Source: CAZLGM01 sp964623625
GTDB lineage: Bacteria > Desulfobacterota > Desulfobulbia > Desulfobulbales > Desulfocapsaceae
Assembly (NCBI GenBank): GCA_964623625.1
Contig: CAZUUJ010000008.1
Span: forward strand, 1 to 64,000
Direction: 5' to 3'
DNA: 64,000 nucleotides
The first letter of the stretch is position 1. The number at the start of each line of letters is the position of its first letter. The translations under genes were made by a program, and so were the position numbers. Below, piece after piece: positions 26,118-34,598 of this stretch. The notes beneath the pieces were generated by a model. The model had not been told where the DNA came from, did not search any database, and saw only the letters and a list, made by a program, of their open reading frames with translations.

Positions 26118-27998
26118 TTAAATGAGCCCGGGGATGAACCAGTATCGAACCCGCTCTTTGTATTCCAGGTAATCGGGATCCCTGGATAGATGGCGCTCTT
26201 CGGTCCAGGCACGCAACAGGTAAATTATACCGAAACTGATAAACAATCCAACAAAGTACTTCCCCAGAAAAACTGCCTCGATTCCCCAGATTACAACTTT
26301 AGCTGTATAGGCCGGATGGCGACAGTACCTGTAAGGCCCACTGTCAACGATACCCCGGTTGGTCAGGTTCGACGCTTTAAAACCAAGGGCAACCGATGCC
26401 CAGACAAAGATTCCCCACAGTAAAGTGACACTTGCCAGAACAACCGGTTCCATCCACGGAGAAATGGAGATATGGATGGGAAACAGGTCAAGATCAAATG
26501 GAGTAAAGGAAAAGGAGTTGAAAGGCGGATAGCACCACAGACAGACTATCCAGCCTAATAGTGTCGGCTCCACTGAACGTATCGTACTTCCCAGCTTGCG
26601 GCTTTCAAAGGCATAGCCGAACAGAAAGATCGAGGTATCAGTCAGAATCAGCCAGGCAAGGAGGAAGGTATTGATCTGTTCAAACGACCAGGTGAAATCC
26701 TGCAGCAGGTTCCACTGATGAATAACGTTGCCGATCACCCAACTGGACAAAAGGGGGAGAAAAAACAGTTTCACGCCCAGCAGCAGCCAGCCTGCTGCAA
26801 GAGGAGACTGAATTTTCATCGTTTTCGAATCGTCTTGGCCAAACGACTCCAGCACCGAACGACGCAGGACACCCAATCTTGCCGGCAGCCACAGAACAAT
26901 AAATACCAAGGACAATAGGCAGGCAACATACTTATCATCAACTGGCCGACCCTGCTGGTGAACCCGAACCTTATCTATTATCAAAAGATAGGGAATATAC
27001 AGCAGTACAAAACCCCAGAAGTAGATATCGACGAAATAGAGGAAAAAGTATCGGTAGTTTTTCCCTGTGAAGTGGTCTATGAGAAGCGGCGAAAACGTTA
27101 CCAGCAGGTGGATATTTTTCAGCAGCAGATAACTGAGGCTGAAAAAAAACAGCCGGGAGCAGAACAGGCTGACTGCTGCTGAAGCAACCCTGTTTGAAAA
27201 AGACCCGGTTATAGATAGGATAAACAGAGCCAGACTGATACCACAACCGATCCCCAGACCAACATTTGGAGTTCTGCCCCTGAAAATACTGGTTTCACCC
27301 ACCCCATGGTTGATGCTCACTTTCAGGCCGACTATGCCCGCTCCCTGAACACCATCGACAACACGTTCCTTTACGGCGAATATCGGATAGTCAACCCGGA
27401 GACCAGAATAGGTGCCGCTCAAGTGAAAGCGCCTTGTCTTTTTGTTGTCCTCTTTTTCTTCGCTGAGGACCACTTCATCGGGAACAACTATCTTCCAGCC
27501 ATTCGGCCGGTCGGCAGAAAGGACCAGTAACACATCCCTGCCTCTGCGATATCTCTTCAACTCGGCCTTTTCTTCAAATTTCCCTTGAGTTGTGAAGTTG
27601 AAAAAACCGGCATGAGAGAGACTCAGCAACCTGGAGTCGTTTCGATAAAACAGGGTTGCCACTTGAACATAGGAGCCGGGGAGAGCCGGCTCATCCACGA
27701 TAAAAATGGTATTGAGCGTTTCTCCGGCAGATAGATACCGTTGAGTCTCAATCACCTGGCTGCGACCATTGAACTCCAGCCTGAACCTTTCCAGCATGAC
27801 CTCTGATGTGCCGTGATTAATTACCGACAGGGTAACCTGGTTATCAGTACTCTGCTGGGCCAGTTCGAGATTAATTTTTGCGCCGTAGGAAGTGGAAACC
27901 CCGGAAAAAAGGAAGAGGCAGGTGCTGATCGGCAAAAAAGCAACCAATAGTGCCAATCGATACAAAATAACGGTTAATAGAAAACCCGTTTTGCTCAC
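26118..27998 (-). CDS. Multi-domain membrane protein with C-terminal ICMT-like methyltransferase domain
   Basis: 626 aa, GTG start overlapping the stop of the sulfotransferase gene (GTGA). Order: an N-terminal membrane segment or signal peptide (about 1-40), a 200-residue beta-rich domain probably outside the cytoplasm, then about nine to eleven membrane segments, and at the C-terminus an isoprenylcysteine carboxyl methyltransferase/PEMT-like core (SGPYRYCRHPAYTAKV, then AWTEERHLSRDPDYLEYKERVRYWFIP). The C-terminal motifs bind S-adenosylmethionine in that family. The substrate is unknown; coupling to a sulfotransferase points to modification of an envelope lipid or glycan (inference). Confidence 0.75.
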   Translation of the reverse strand: MSKTGFLLTVILYRLALLVAFLPISTCLFLFSGVSTSYGAKINLELAQQSTDNQVTLSVINHGTSEVMLERFRLEFNGRSQVIETQRYLSAGETLNTIFIVDEPALPGSYVQVATLFYRNDSRLLSLSHAGFFNFTTQGKFEEKAELKRYRRGRDVLLVLSADRPNGWKIVVPDEVVLSEEKEDNKKTRRFHLSGTYSGLRVDYPIFAVKERVVDGVQGAGIVGLKVSINHGVGETSIFRGRTPNVGLGIGCGISLALFILSITGSFSNRVASAAVSLFCSRLFFFSLSYLLLKNIHLLVTFSPLLIDHFTGKNYRYFFLYFVDIYFWGFVLLYIPYLLIIDKVRVHQQGRPVDDKYVACLLSLVFIVLWLPARLGVLRRSVLESFGQDDSKTMKIQSPLAAGWLLLGVKLFFLPLLSSWVIGNVIHQWNLLQDFTWSFEQINTFLLAWLILTDTSIFLFGYAFESRKLGSTIRSVEPTLLGWIVCLWCYPPFNSFSFTPFDLDLFPIHISISPWMEPVVLASVTLLWGIFVWASVALGFKASNLTNRGIVDSGPYRYCRHPAYTAKVVIWGIEAVFLGKYFVGLFISFGIIYLLRAWTEERHLSRDPDYLEYKERVRYWFIPGLI

Positions 27999-29131
27999 AA
28001 CTTATTCCTGCCTGAAGATAGAGATGAGTTTCTCTTCTTTATCCGCTCATATAAGTCCAGATCAAAACGGACCAGGGGGTAGAGAATCTCCCGTATGCGT
28101 TTATTCCGCCAGTCAAACAGTGGCGGACTCGTCGAACGGTTGAGCCTCTTCTGAAGAGTGGGCCTATCGATATTGTTGATTCGCTTAAACTCGTCGATAA
28201 AATCAAAATAATATTCGGTAACACCGATCAGCGTAAACAGCTTGATATTGGTTACGGCTTCGATAAAATCGCCTTCAGAAACCCGATCCGGTTCCTCATC
28301 AAGGAAATACCGGGTCTGCATATTGTCAAAAAAAGCAGCGGAAATACCCTGTAACCCATCGACAAACCTGATGAGATTGCTTTTGTTTCCAAGATCAAGA
28401 CAACTCAGCTCTTGGCCCAGCTCGTAAATAACGGGATTGGAATATTTAAAATAGTTGTCATTACTGGCGGTTGACGTTTTTATCAGCCATTTCAAATGGG
28501 AATGGAGATGGGAATAGGGTTCACGGACGATGGTGTAGAGCCGGGCCCTATCAAGATTGAAAAACTCCTTGAAGACACCGATCCGCAGGTGCCCGGAGAT
28601 ATAATAATAGCTGCGCTGCAGCCGCTCATACTCCATGGGATCCTTCAACTCGATATGGGCGACAATCCCCTCTTTCGGCAATAAAGCGCCGACCAGTGTA
28701 TTAAAGGAAGTACCGGCCGTTTTGGGAACATGCATGAATAACATGTTCTTGTTCTCCCTTCCGGTAGCGCCAACATACCTACGGACAAGTCCAGCAAGGA
28801 AGTTCAGGTTGCCACCGGTGGTGACCGAGCCGTCAGGATCGATTTCGGCAAGTACCAGATGAGAACCTTTGGGCCTGATGGTCAATGTTTTTTTTCGGTT
28901 ATATCTATCGTCTGTGTTAAAAACAAATTCAAAGCCGCACATGCCATCCGGATGCATGCCCAGCTCACGCAGGTCCTCACGGAACATATCGGCAACCGTT
29001 GTTCCAATCTTTTCGCTGCCGTAAAAGAGCTCAAGCCGAACTCTTCTTACCCTGTTGAAACGGGCAAAACACCAACCGGACACATATTGCGGGCTGATGT
29101 TGTCTATTGATATTTTATATAGTGATTTCAT
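27995..29131 (-). CDS. Sulfotransferase family protein with N-terminal beta domain
   Basis: 378 aa from the ATG at 29131 (the frame starts at 29155). Residues about 1-105 form a domain with SPQYVSGWCFARFNRVRRVRL, a type also found next to glycan-modifying enzymes. The sulfotransferase domain begins with FMHVPKTAGTSFNTLVG near residue 130, the 5'-phosphosulfate loop that binds PAPS, followed by YTIVREPYSHLHSHLKW, the 3'-phosphate region. It most resembles carbohydrate sulfotransferases of the Sulfotransfer_2 type. Coupled to the ICMT-like gene downstream. Divergent from the rhodanese gene, with a 250 bp gap. Confidence 0.82.
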   Translation of the reverse strand: MKSLYKISIDNISPQYVSGWCFARFNRVRRVRLELFYGSEKIGTTVADMFREDLRELGMHPDGMCGFEFVFNTDDRYNRKKTLTIRPKGSHLVLAEIDPDGSVTTGGNLNFLAGLVRRYVGATGRENKNMLFMHVPKTAGTSFNTLVGALLPKEGIVAHIELKDPMEYERLQRSYYYISGHLRIGVFKEFFNLDRARLYTIVREPYSHLHSHLKWLIKTSTASNDNYFKYSNPVIYELGQELSCLDLGNKSNLIRFVDGLQGISAAFFDNMQTRYFLDEEPDRVSEGDFIEAVTNIKLFTLIGVTEYYFDFIDEFKRINNIDRPTLQKRLNRSTSPPLFDWRNKRIREILYPLVRFDLDLYERIKKRNSSLSSGRNKL

Positions 29132-29384
29132 AATGTTAGTGGAACAAACAATCATTCAATCCTGCTGAATAACACTGTCGGAAAAGATATGGCGTCTATA
29201 AGAATCATTTGCTGCCGTTAGTACAAGCGGTACAACAAAGCAGGCTTGTCGTATGGCGCACCTCTACATGAACACGACAATACGCTTAGATGCCAAAAGA
29301 TGTCAATCTGTTTTGCAATTCAGCGTTGAACAGGGCATAATACGCGCAGAAACACATCTTATCAACCCTGTCCAAATTCGATCA

Positions 29385-30215
29385 ATGCACTGGAAACAAT
29401 ATCTCACTCCCGTTCAATCCATTGATGCCCTTGAGGCAGCCGAACTTATTAAAGGCAAAACATCGGAGCGGTTAACTCTGCTTGATGTCCGCCAGCCAAA
29501 GGAATATCGACAGTCCCATATTCCCGGAGCAATACTGATCCCGTTGCCGGAACTGCGTGACAGAGTTGGTGAACTTGTTCCGGACATTCCCATACTGGTC
29601 TATTGAGCCATTGGTGGGCGCAGCCGGGTCGCTGCCCAGTTCCTTTCTGCAAACGGTTATGAGGTCACCAATCTTTCAGGCGGCATCAAGGCCTATACCA
29701 GCCAAACAGCTATTGGTGATGAAAGCTTGGGTCTTGATCTTCTTTCTGGAAAGGAATCGCTTGAAGAAGTGTTGATTGTCGCCTACTCTCTTGAACAGGG
29801 ACTGGAAGATTTTTATCGCAACATGATTGGACAGGTAGATAATGACGCAGTAACAAACATATTCAACAGGCTTGCATCCATCGAGGCAATCCATCGGGAA
29901 AACCTGTTGGCTCTTTACCAAAAGGTCAGTGGCCGAAAAACGAGCCATGAGAAGATCCGCTCCAAATTGTTGCCCGATATTGTAGAGGGTGGCCTGTCTA
30001 CCGAGGAATACCTGAATCTGTACAATCCCAACCTTGATTCGGTTGCCGATGTAGTTGGCATGGCCATGTCCATCGAAGCCCAAGCACTCGATCTTTATGA
30101 TCGGGCGGCACGTCAAGCGGTGGAGGAAACGACCAGGTCAACACTCTATCAGATCGCCTCTGAAGAGACGACACACCTGCAACAATTGGGCAACCTCATG
30201 GAACGTATCGGCTGA
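29385..30215 (+). CDS. Rhodanese-rubrerythrin fusion, probable selenoprotein (TGA codon at 29604-29606)
   Basis: Two open frames (ending at 29606 and resuming at 29607) are in the same phase, separated only by TGA. The joined protein is 276 aa with residue 74 encoded by TGA. Residues 1-110 are a rhodanese domain: LTLLDVRQPKEYRQSHIPGA, then PILVY-U-AIGGRSRVAAQ. The TGA is exactly at the catalytic cysteine of the rhodanese loop CxxGxRS. Residues about 125-276 form a four-helix ferritin-like domain with ExxH motifs (EAIH, ETTH) and two further Glu-rich helices, a probable di-iron site. The start MHWKQYLTPVQSIDA is typical of this fusion; the upstream ATG at 29253 is less likely. Reading TGA as selenocysteine would give a Se-based sulfur- or selenium-transfer enzyme. 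Confidence 0.85.
29617..29637 (+). promoter_or_regulatory. SECIS-like hairpin just after the in-frame TGA
   Basis: Ten bases after the TGA a hairpin forms: GG, a bulged C, then GCAGC pairing with GCTGC and CC, closing a six-base loop CGGGTC. Bacterial SECIS elements (E. coli fdhF) have the same layout: about 11 bases of spacing, a GG/CC base with a bulge, a short GC stem, and a six-base loop with GGU. This supports insertion of selenocysteine by SelB rather than a stop. It lies inside the coding sequence, as bacterial SECIS elements do. Confidence 0.75.
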
Positions 30216-30247
30216 GAAAACAACTTCCCGGAAAAGGAGAATCTGAC

Positions 30248-31366
30248 ATGGGAAAACACCTTGTTCTGGTTGGCGGCGGTCACGCCCATATGATGACCCT
30301 GGCAGCGTTAACAAAAATACGGGAAATGGGCCATTCAGTTTCCGTTATCGCCCCTTCCGACAATCATTACTACTCCGGTATGGGCCCCGGTATGCTGGGT
30401 GAAACCTATACACCCGGTCAGATTCGTTTTGCCACCCGTCACGTCGTCGAGAAGCAGGGATGCCGATTTATTAGTGACAAAGTCGTGCGCGTCGACCCTG
30501 CAGATAAAGTTCTTTTTCTTCAGTCCGGTGATACTGTCAATTATGACGTCGTTTCCTTTAATGCCGGCAGTTATGTGGATAAAGGAATCATTGATGAGCC
30601 TGATTCTCCGGTATTTTCCGCCAAACCAATCGAAAAACTGATCGAGGCCCGAAAGACAGTGCTCTCCATGACAGCCGCCAAGAGCATCACCATCGGTATT
30701 ATAGGCGGCGGCCCTTCTTCAGCTGAGATTTCCGGAAATATCAGACAACTTGTGGAACGCCATGGAGGGATCCAGCCGGCTATTCAGATATTTTCTTCCG
30801 GGAATTATATGAAACGTTTCCCAGCAAAGGTACGGCAGTTGACTAAACGTGTATTGACCGCCAAACAGATAGAAATCATAGAGACCAGCAGGGTTGAACA
30901 TATCCGGGGAAATAGGATACAGCTTGAAACCGGTGAGAGTTATGGAGCGGATATCATCTTTCTGGCCCACGGTGTTCGTCCGTCACCAATTTTTTCCAGC
31001 TCGGATCTCACAGTTGGCGAAGACAACGGTCTTACTGTTAACGAATTTCTGCAGGCGGTCAAGCATCCTGAAATATTCGGCGGTGGGGATTGTATCTCCT
31101 TCTCCCCCAGACCACTGGCAAAGGTTGGTGTATACGCGGTACGGCAAAACCCGGTCCTGCTTCATAATCTTATCAATAGTCTCGAAGGAAACCCCTTACA
31201 GCCCTTTGACCCCGGCGGCGATTACCTGCTGATCTTCAATCTCGGATCAGGTGTCGGCGTTCTCAATAAAGATTGGATCACCTTCCAGGGACGGCTGGCT
31301 TTTCTCATCAAAGACTATATCGATCGAAAGTTTATCGATAAATTTCAGGCCATTGAACATGACTGA
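30248..31366 (+). CDS. FAD/NAD(P) oxidoreductase of the type fused to SelD elsewhere
   Basis: 372 aa. FAD motif LVLVGGGHAHMMTLAAL (residues 4-20), NAD(P) motif IGIIGGGPSSAEIS (about 143-156), and a C-terminal FAD motif IFGGGDCISF. The GGGHAH start and SDNHYYSGMGPGMLGETY sequence match the NDH-2/SQR-like domain found in other organisms at the N-terminus of bifunctional selenide,water dikinases (Nterm_to_SelD type). Here the SelD part is absent. It follows the probable selenoprotein by 32 bp with GGAGA upstream, so the two are likely co-transcribed. A role in selenium or sulfur redox chemistry is inferred. Confidence 0.8.
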   Translation: MGKHLVLVGGGHAHMMTLAALTKIREMGHSVSVIAPSDNHYYSGMGPGMLGETYTPGQIRFATRHVVEKQGCRFISDKVVRVDPADKVLFLQSGDTVNYDVVSFNAGSYVDKGIIDEPDSPVFSAKPIEKLIEARKTVLSMTAAKSITIGIIGGGPSSAEISGNIRQLVERHGGIQPAIQIFSSGNYMKRFPAKVRQLTKRVLTAKQIEIIETSRVEHIRGNRIQLETGESYGADIIFLAHGVRPSPIFSSSDLTVGEDNGLTVNEFLQAVKHPEIFGGGDCISFSPRPLAKVGVYAVRQNPVLLHNLINSLEGNPLQPFDPGGDYLLIFNLGSGVGVLNKDWITFQGRLAFLIKDYIDRKFIDKFQAIEHD

Positions 31367-31832
31367 TTTTCACTCGATCGCATCTCTGCTCTTTCTTGTT
31401 GAAGCCGAAAACTTTCAGAGCGGCTGTGAGAAAGTCTCATTTTTTCTAGAAAAAAGCGCTTTGGTCAACTATGAGCAAATTCACTTTGAAAAAGAGATCT
31501 CGCTTCCGGCAACAGACGACCGTTTTCTTCCGCGGATGGAAAACGGTATGAAGCGTAATAGACAAACCATTCGCTCATTCATTGATGAGCTGAGAACAAT
31601 CGGCTATGACACCCTGGATGATCTAAGCCGGATGCAACAAGGATACGAATCGAAAATTCTGCACATCATGGTCCATCTGTTGGATGGCTTTATCGGTATC
31701 GATTCGTCATTTTACAATCTGGTGGAGGATTCACACCAGGTCAGTAATCGAGTATTCTCCAGAATAGCCAAAAAACCGGAGAACTTCTGGTTGATGGAGA
31801 TTAAGGCGGAAAATCCCTGGAGTTTGATCTAG
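31359..31832 (+). CDS. Hypothetical protein in the rhodanese-oxidoreductase operon
   Basis: 157 aa, start ATG overlapping the end of the oxidoreductase gene by 8 bp (ATGACTGA), so translation is coupled. The open frame extends upstream to 31251 but that part is inside the oxidoreductase. Mostly helical by appearance; charged clusters and LLDGFIGIDSSFYNLVEDSHQVS in the middle; no cysteine pair, signal peptide or membrane helix except a possible short one. I do not recognise a family. Tight coupling suggests a role with the two upstream proteins. Confidence 0.65.
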   Translation: MTDFHSIASLLFLVEAENFQSGCEKVSFFLEKSALVNYEQIHFEKEISLPATDDRFLPRMENGMKRNRQTIRSFIDELRTIGYDTLDDLSRMQQGYESKILHIMVHLLDGFIGIDSSFYNLVEDSHQVSNRVFSRIAKKPENFWLMEIKAENPWSLI

Positions 31833-31862
31833 ATCATAGTCAATAAATACAGCTAAATCTTT

Positions 31863-32453
31863 TCAACGACTAGAACCGGTCATCCGCACAAGCTTGTTGC
31901 CGAACTTCCTGGCCCTTTCAAGCTCGGCTTCGGCTTTTGCCATTGCCCCTTTGCTATCAATACCGGGCACCACAACTTTACCGCCATAGTTGATATCCAT
32001 GGCGTCGAAACAGTACTGGACACAAAGCGCCGCCCCGTCAAATACCCTCTTACCGCTGCTGGCAGCAACGGATAAAAAAATGCCGAACCGCTTCAGCCCG
32101 TTCCTGCTCTTTGCCTTTTCTTTCAAAATATATTTACGGCTCCACATTGCCTGGGTCCGGTCGATGAAAAGTTTAGCCTGGGCTGATACCCCGTAAAAAT
32201 AAATGGGGGAACCGATCACCACGCAATCGGCCGCATCGATCTTCGAATAAAGTTCCTGCATATCGTCATCGATTACACAGCAGCCGGTCTTCTCGCAACT
32301 GCCACAGGCGACGCAGGGACTGATCTTCAACCGGCTGAGATATACCTTTTCAGTTTCGCCTTTTTCCTCTTTGATGCCCTGTATCAGCGCTTCTGCCAGA
32401 ATGTCGGTGTTGCCCTTTTTTCGAGGTGATCCTAATAGAACAAGTGTATTCAT
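31863..32453 (-). CDS. Iron-sulfur flavoprotein, NADPH-dependent FMN reductase fold
   Basis: 196 aa from the ATG at 32453, which gives MNTLVLLGSPRKKGNTD, the FMN-phosphate loop. A compact cysteine motif C-x2-C-x2-C-x3-4-C follows (CVACGSCEKTGCC near residues 46-58), as in Isf-type flavoproteins that carry a 4Fe-4S cluster. Further flavodoxin-like motif GSPIYFYGVSAQAKLFIDR. These proteins pass electrons in anaerobes and may reduce oxygen species. The start lies 8 bp after the LOG-like gene, suggesting one transcript. Confidence 0.85.
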   Translation of the reverse strand: MNTLVLLGSPRKKGNTDILAEALIQGIKEEKGETEKVYLSRLKISPCVACGSCEKTGCCVIDDDMQELYSKIDAADCVVIGSPIYFYGVSAQAKLFIDRTQAMWSRKYILKEKAKSRNGLKRFGIFLSVAASSGKRVFDGAALCVQYCFDAMDINYGGKVVVPGIDSKGAMAKAEAELERARKFGNKLVRMTGSSR

Positions 32454-32460
32454 GGTCTCT

Positions 32461-33078
32461 TTAAATGGAAAATTCAACTCTGTACTTCTCGTAATTGACA
32501 CATATATGATCCAACTTGAGGCGGTCGTTATGACACCTGCTGATAAATTCTATCACCTTGTCACAATCATTCATATGAAAAAGATTATGCATATCTTCCT
32601 GCCTAAACAGCTTTCTTGGTAAAACTTCCGTTCTCAGCCACTTGAAAAGACCCGTCCACATATCACCAAAAAGAATGATCGGCGTCTCACACAGATGTTT
32701 GACTTGCACGAGCTGCCAGGTATAAAAAAGTTCAAGTAAAGTACCCACACCGCCACTGGCAACAACAACGACATCAGACAGTGACATAAATGTATCCAAT
32801 CTCTCTGAGAAACGATCAAATTCTTTGACGACATCAAGATATTTATTCTCTTTTTGCTCAAACGGCAGCTTGATATTCAGTCCGATGGAATGGCTGGTTG
32901 ACAAGCCGCTTTTGTGACCCGCATTGGCCGCCATCATGATACCCGGTCCACCACCGGTGACCACATCAAATCCCAGCTTGCCAATACCCCTGGCCATGGT
33001 GAAAACATCCTGATACTCCCGGTCTCCCTCCTTGATGCGAGCTGAACCGAAAAAAACAACACGATAATGGGGATCCAT
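32461..33078 (-). CDS. LOG-family protein (Rossmann fold nucleotide hydrolase type)
   Basis: 205 aa. The LOG signature is present as GGGPGIMMAANAGHKSG (near residues 42-58), with the second motif ASGGVGTLLELFYTWQL in place of PGGxGTxxE. The family includes cytokinin-activating phosphoribohydrolases and nucleotide 5'-monophosphate nucleosidases; bacterial members are often misnamed lysine decarboxylase. The substrate here is unknown. Next to the Fe-S flavoprotein gene. Confidence 0.85.
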   Translation of the reverse strand: MDPHYRVVFFGSARIKEGDREYQDVFTMARGIGKLGFDVVTGGGPGIMMAANAGHKSGLSTSHSIGLNIKLPFEQKENKYLDVVKEFDRFSERLDTFMSLSDVVVVASGGVGTLLELFYTWQLVQVKHLCETPIILFGDMWTGLFKWLRTEVLPRKLFRQEDMHNLFHMNDCDKVIEFISRCHNDRLKLDHICVNYEKYRVEFSI

Positions 33079-33141
33079 ACATCACCTTTTGTAACTGATC
33101 ACTGAATCATACAACCCAGTAAAATGACAATATCAATATTG

Positions 33142-34593
33142 TCAACCATGTGCCAATTTACTATTTACTCTCTCATATGCCATGGCAATCCCGGTCGCTC
33201 TACCAATATCTTCGTTAAGCGCCCGAAGATGGTCTGAACCAAGTTCCCCAACAGACCCACAGCCGCAGAGTCTGCAGAGACGGGCTATTTCATTGTTCGC
33301 AACTGATAACAGATTCTCAACTTCTTTTGCTCGCTGTTCCACATCGAGATGGCGCCTGAGCACAGGGTCCTGGGTTGTGATTCCCACCGGGCAGCGACCT
33401 GATGAGCATGAACGGCAATAGACACAGCCAAGACCGAATTTTACAAACCCGGCTGTGTACACAGCATCGGCGCCAAGGGCCAATACTTTGGCAAAATCGG
33501 CAGGCCCTTTTAAACCACCGGCCCCAATCACACTGTATTGTTCTCGCACACCCCTCTTTTCCAGGTAATGGATTGTTCTCGGCAGTAGATAGGCAAGAGG
33601 CAGACCCGCGTGATTTTTGGCAATCGCCGGTGCTGCCCCTGTGCCGCCATCACCTCCGTCGACGACAATCACGTCCGGATCGGCGTGAATGACAATATCA
33701 AGGTCCTCTTCCACGTGGCCTCCGGCAATTTTAATACCGATAGGTACCCCGCCTGTTATTTGCCGAAGCTGGTTTACACGTTCTTTCAGCTCATCAGGTG
33801 AATTGATATCAAGGTGTCGGGACGGGCTGATGGCATTTTCCCCTGGACGAAACCGGGCGTCTTTTTCGATCATGTTTCGAACCTTTGCTATTTCAGGTGT
33901 AATCTTTTCAGCTAATAGATGCCCGCCAAGACCGGGCTTGGCCCCCTGGCCGATCTTGATCTCAATCATGTCGGCCTGTTTGAGATCCTGCTGGTCTACG
34001 CCAAAACGGCCGGTGGAGTATTGCAGGGTTAATTTGTCGGCACTTTGCCGCTCTTTTTCATGCATCCCTCCTTCACCGGTATTTGACATGGAACCAACGG
34101 CGGAAGCTCCCAGTGCCAGGGCCATTTTGGCCTCAATGGACATGGAGCCAAAACTCATGGCTCCCATCATAATCGGGGTATTCAAGATAACAGGCCGCTT
34201 TGCCCGAGGCCCAATGGTGACACTGGTATCGACAGGTTCATCGTCAAGCAGGGGAGGTTTTTTAAGCTGGCCGGGTAGGAAAATAAGATTATCCCAGTTG
34301 AGAAATGACCGGTCGCTGCCCTTCCCCTCAACCACGTACTTACCTGTAGCAGCCATCTGCATGGCGTTATCGCGAATCTCAGGATTCCAGCTTCCCCAAT
34401 AATCTTTTTCGAGTGTTACATGGTAAATCGATCCGGACGGACAGCTTACCGAGCAATGACCACAACCCGTACAGGTATTCACTTTCGATAGAGTCGGCAT
34501 ACCGCGATACACGCTCAGATTTGACCTGGGACAGACATCGACACACTTCAGGCAGTTAATGCAGAGTCGTTCATTCCACTGTATCTGAAACAT
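33142..34593 (-). CDS. Ferredoxin-containing GltB-like (glutamate synthase central domain) protein
   Basis: 483 aa. The N-terminus has two 4Fe-4S motifs (CINCLKCVDVCP and CTGCGHCSVSCP, about residues 11-55). The rest is the FMN-binding glutamate synthase domain: GAMSFGSMSIEAKMALALGA, NTGEGGMHEKER, IEIKIGQGAKPGLGGHL, DGGDGGTGAAP. A 3Fe-4S-type cysteine set is seen as CVYCRSCSSGRCP. The glutaminase domain of real GltB is absent, as in archaeal-type truncated forms. It starts 6 bp after the CCG-type Fe-S gene, forming a pair. Whether it makes glutamate is doubtful. Confidence 0.87.
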   Translation of the reverse strand: MFQIQWNERLCINCLKCVDVCPRSNLSVYRGMPTLSKVNTCTGCGHCSVSCPSGSIYHVTLEKDYWGSWNPEIRDNAMQMAATGKYVVEGKGSDRSFLNWDNLIFLPGQLKKPPLLDDEPVDTSVTIGPRAKRPVILNTPIMMGAMSFGSMSIEAKMALALGASAVGSMSNTGEGGMHEKERQSADKLTLQYSTGRFGVDQQDLKQADMIEIKIGQGAKPGLGGHLLAEKITPEIAKVRNMIEKDARFRPGENAISPSRHLDINSPDELKERVNQLRQITGGVPIGIKIAGGHVEEDLDIVIHADPDVIVVDGGDGGTGAAPAIAKNHAGLPLAYLLPRTIHYLEKRGVREQYSVIGAGGLKGPADFAKVLALGADAVYTAGFVKFGLGCVYCRSCSSGRCPVGITTQDPVLRRHLDVEQRAKEVENLLSVANNEIARLCRLCGCGSVGELGSDHLRALNEDIGRATGIAMAYERVNSKLAHG

Positions 34594-34598
34594 GTCAG

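Noticed and set aside
29253..29384. Longer N-terminus of the rhodanese protein from the ATG at 29253
   Set aside because: The extra 44 residues do not look like the family; the ATG at 29385 gives a typical MHWKQYLTPV start.
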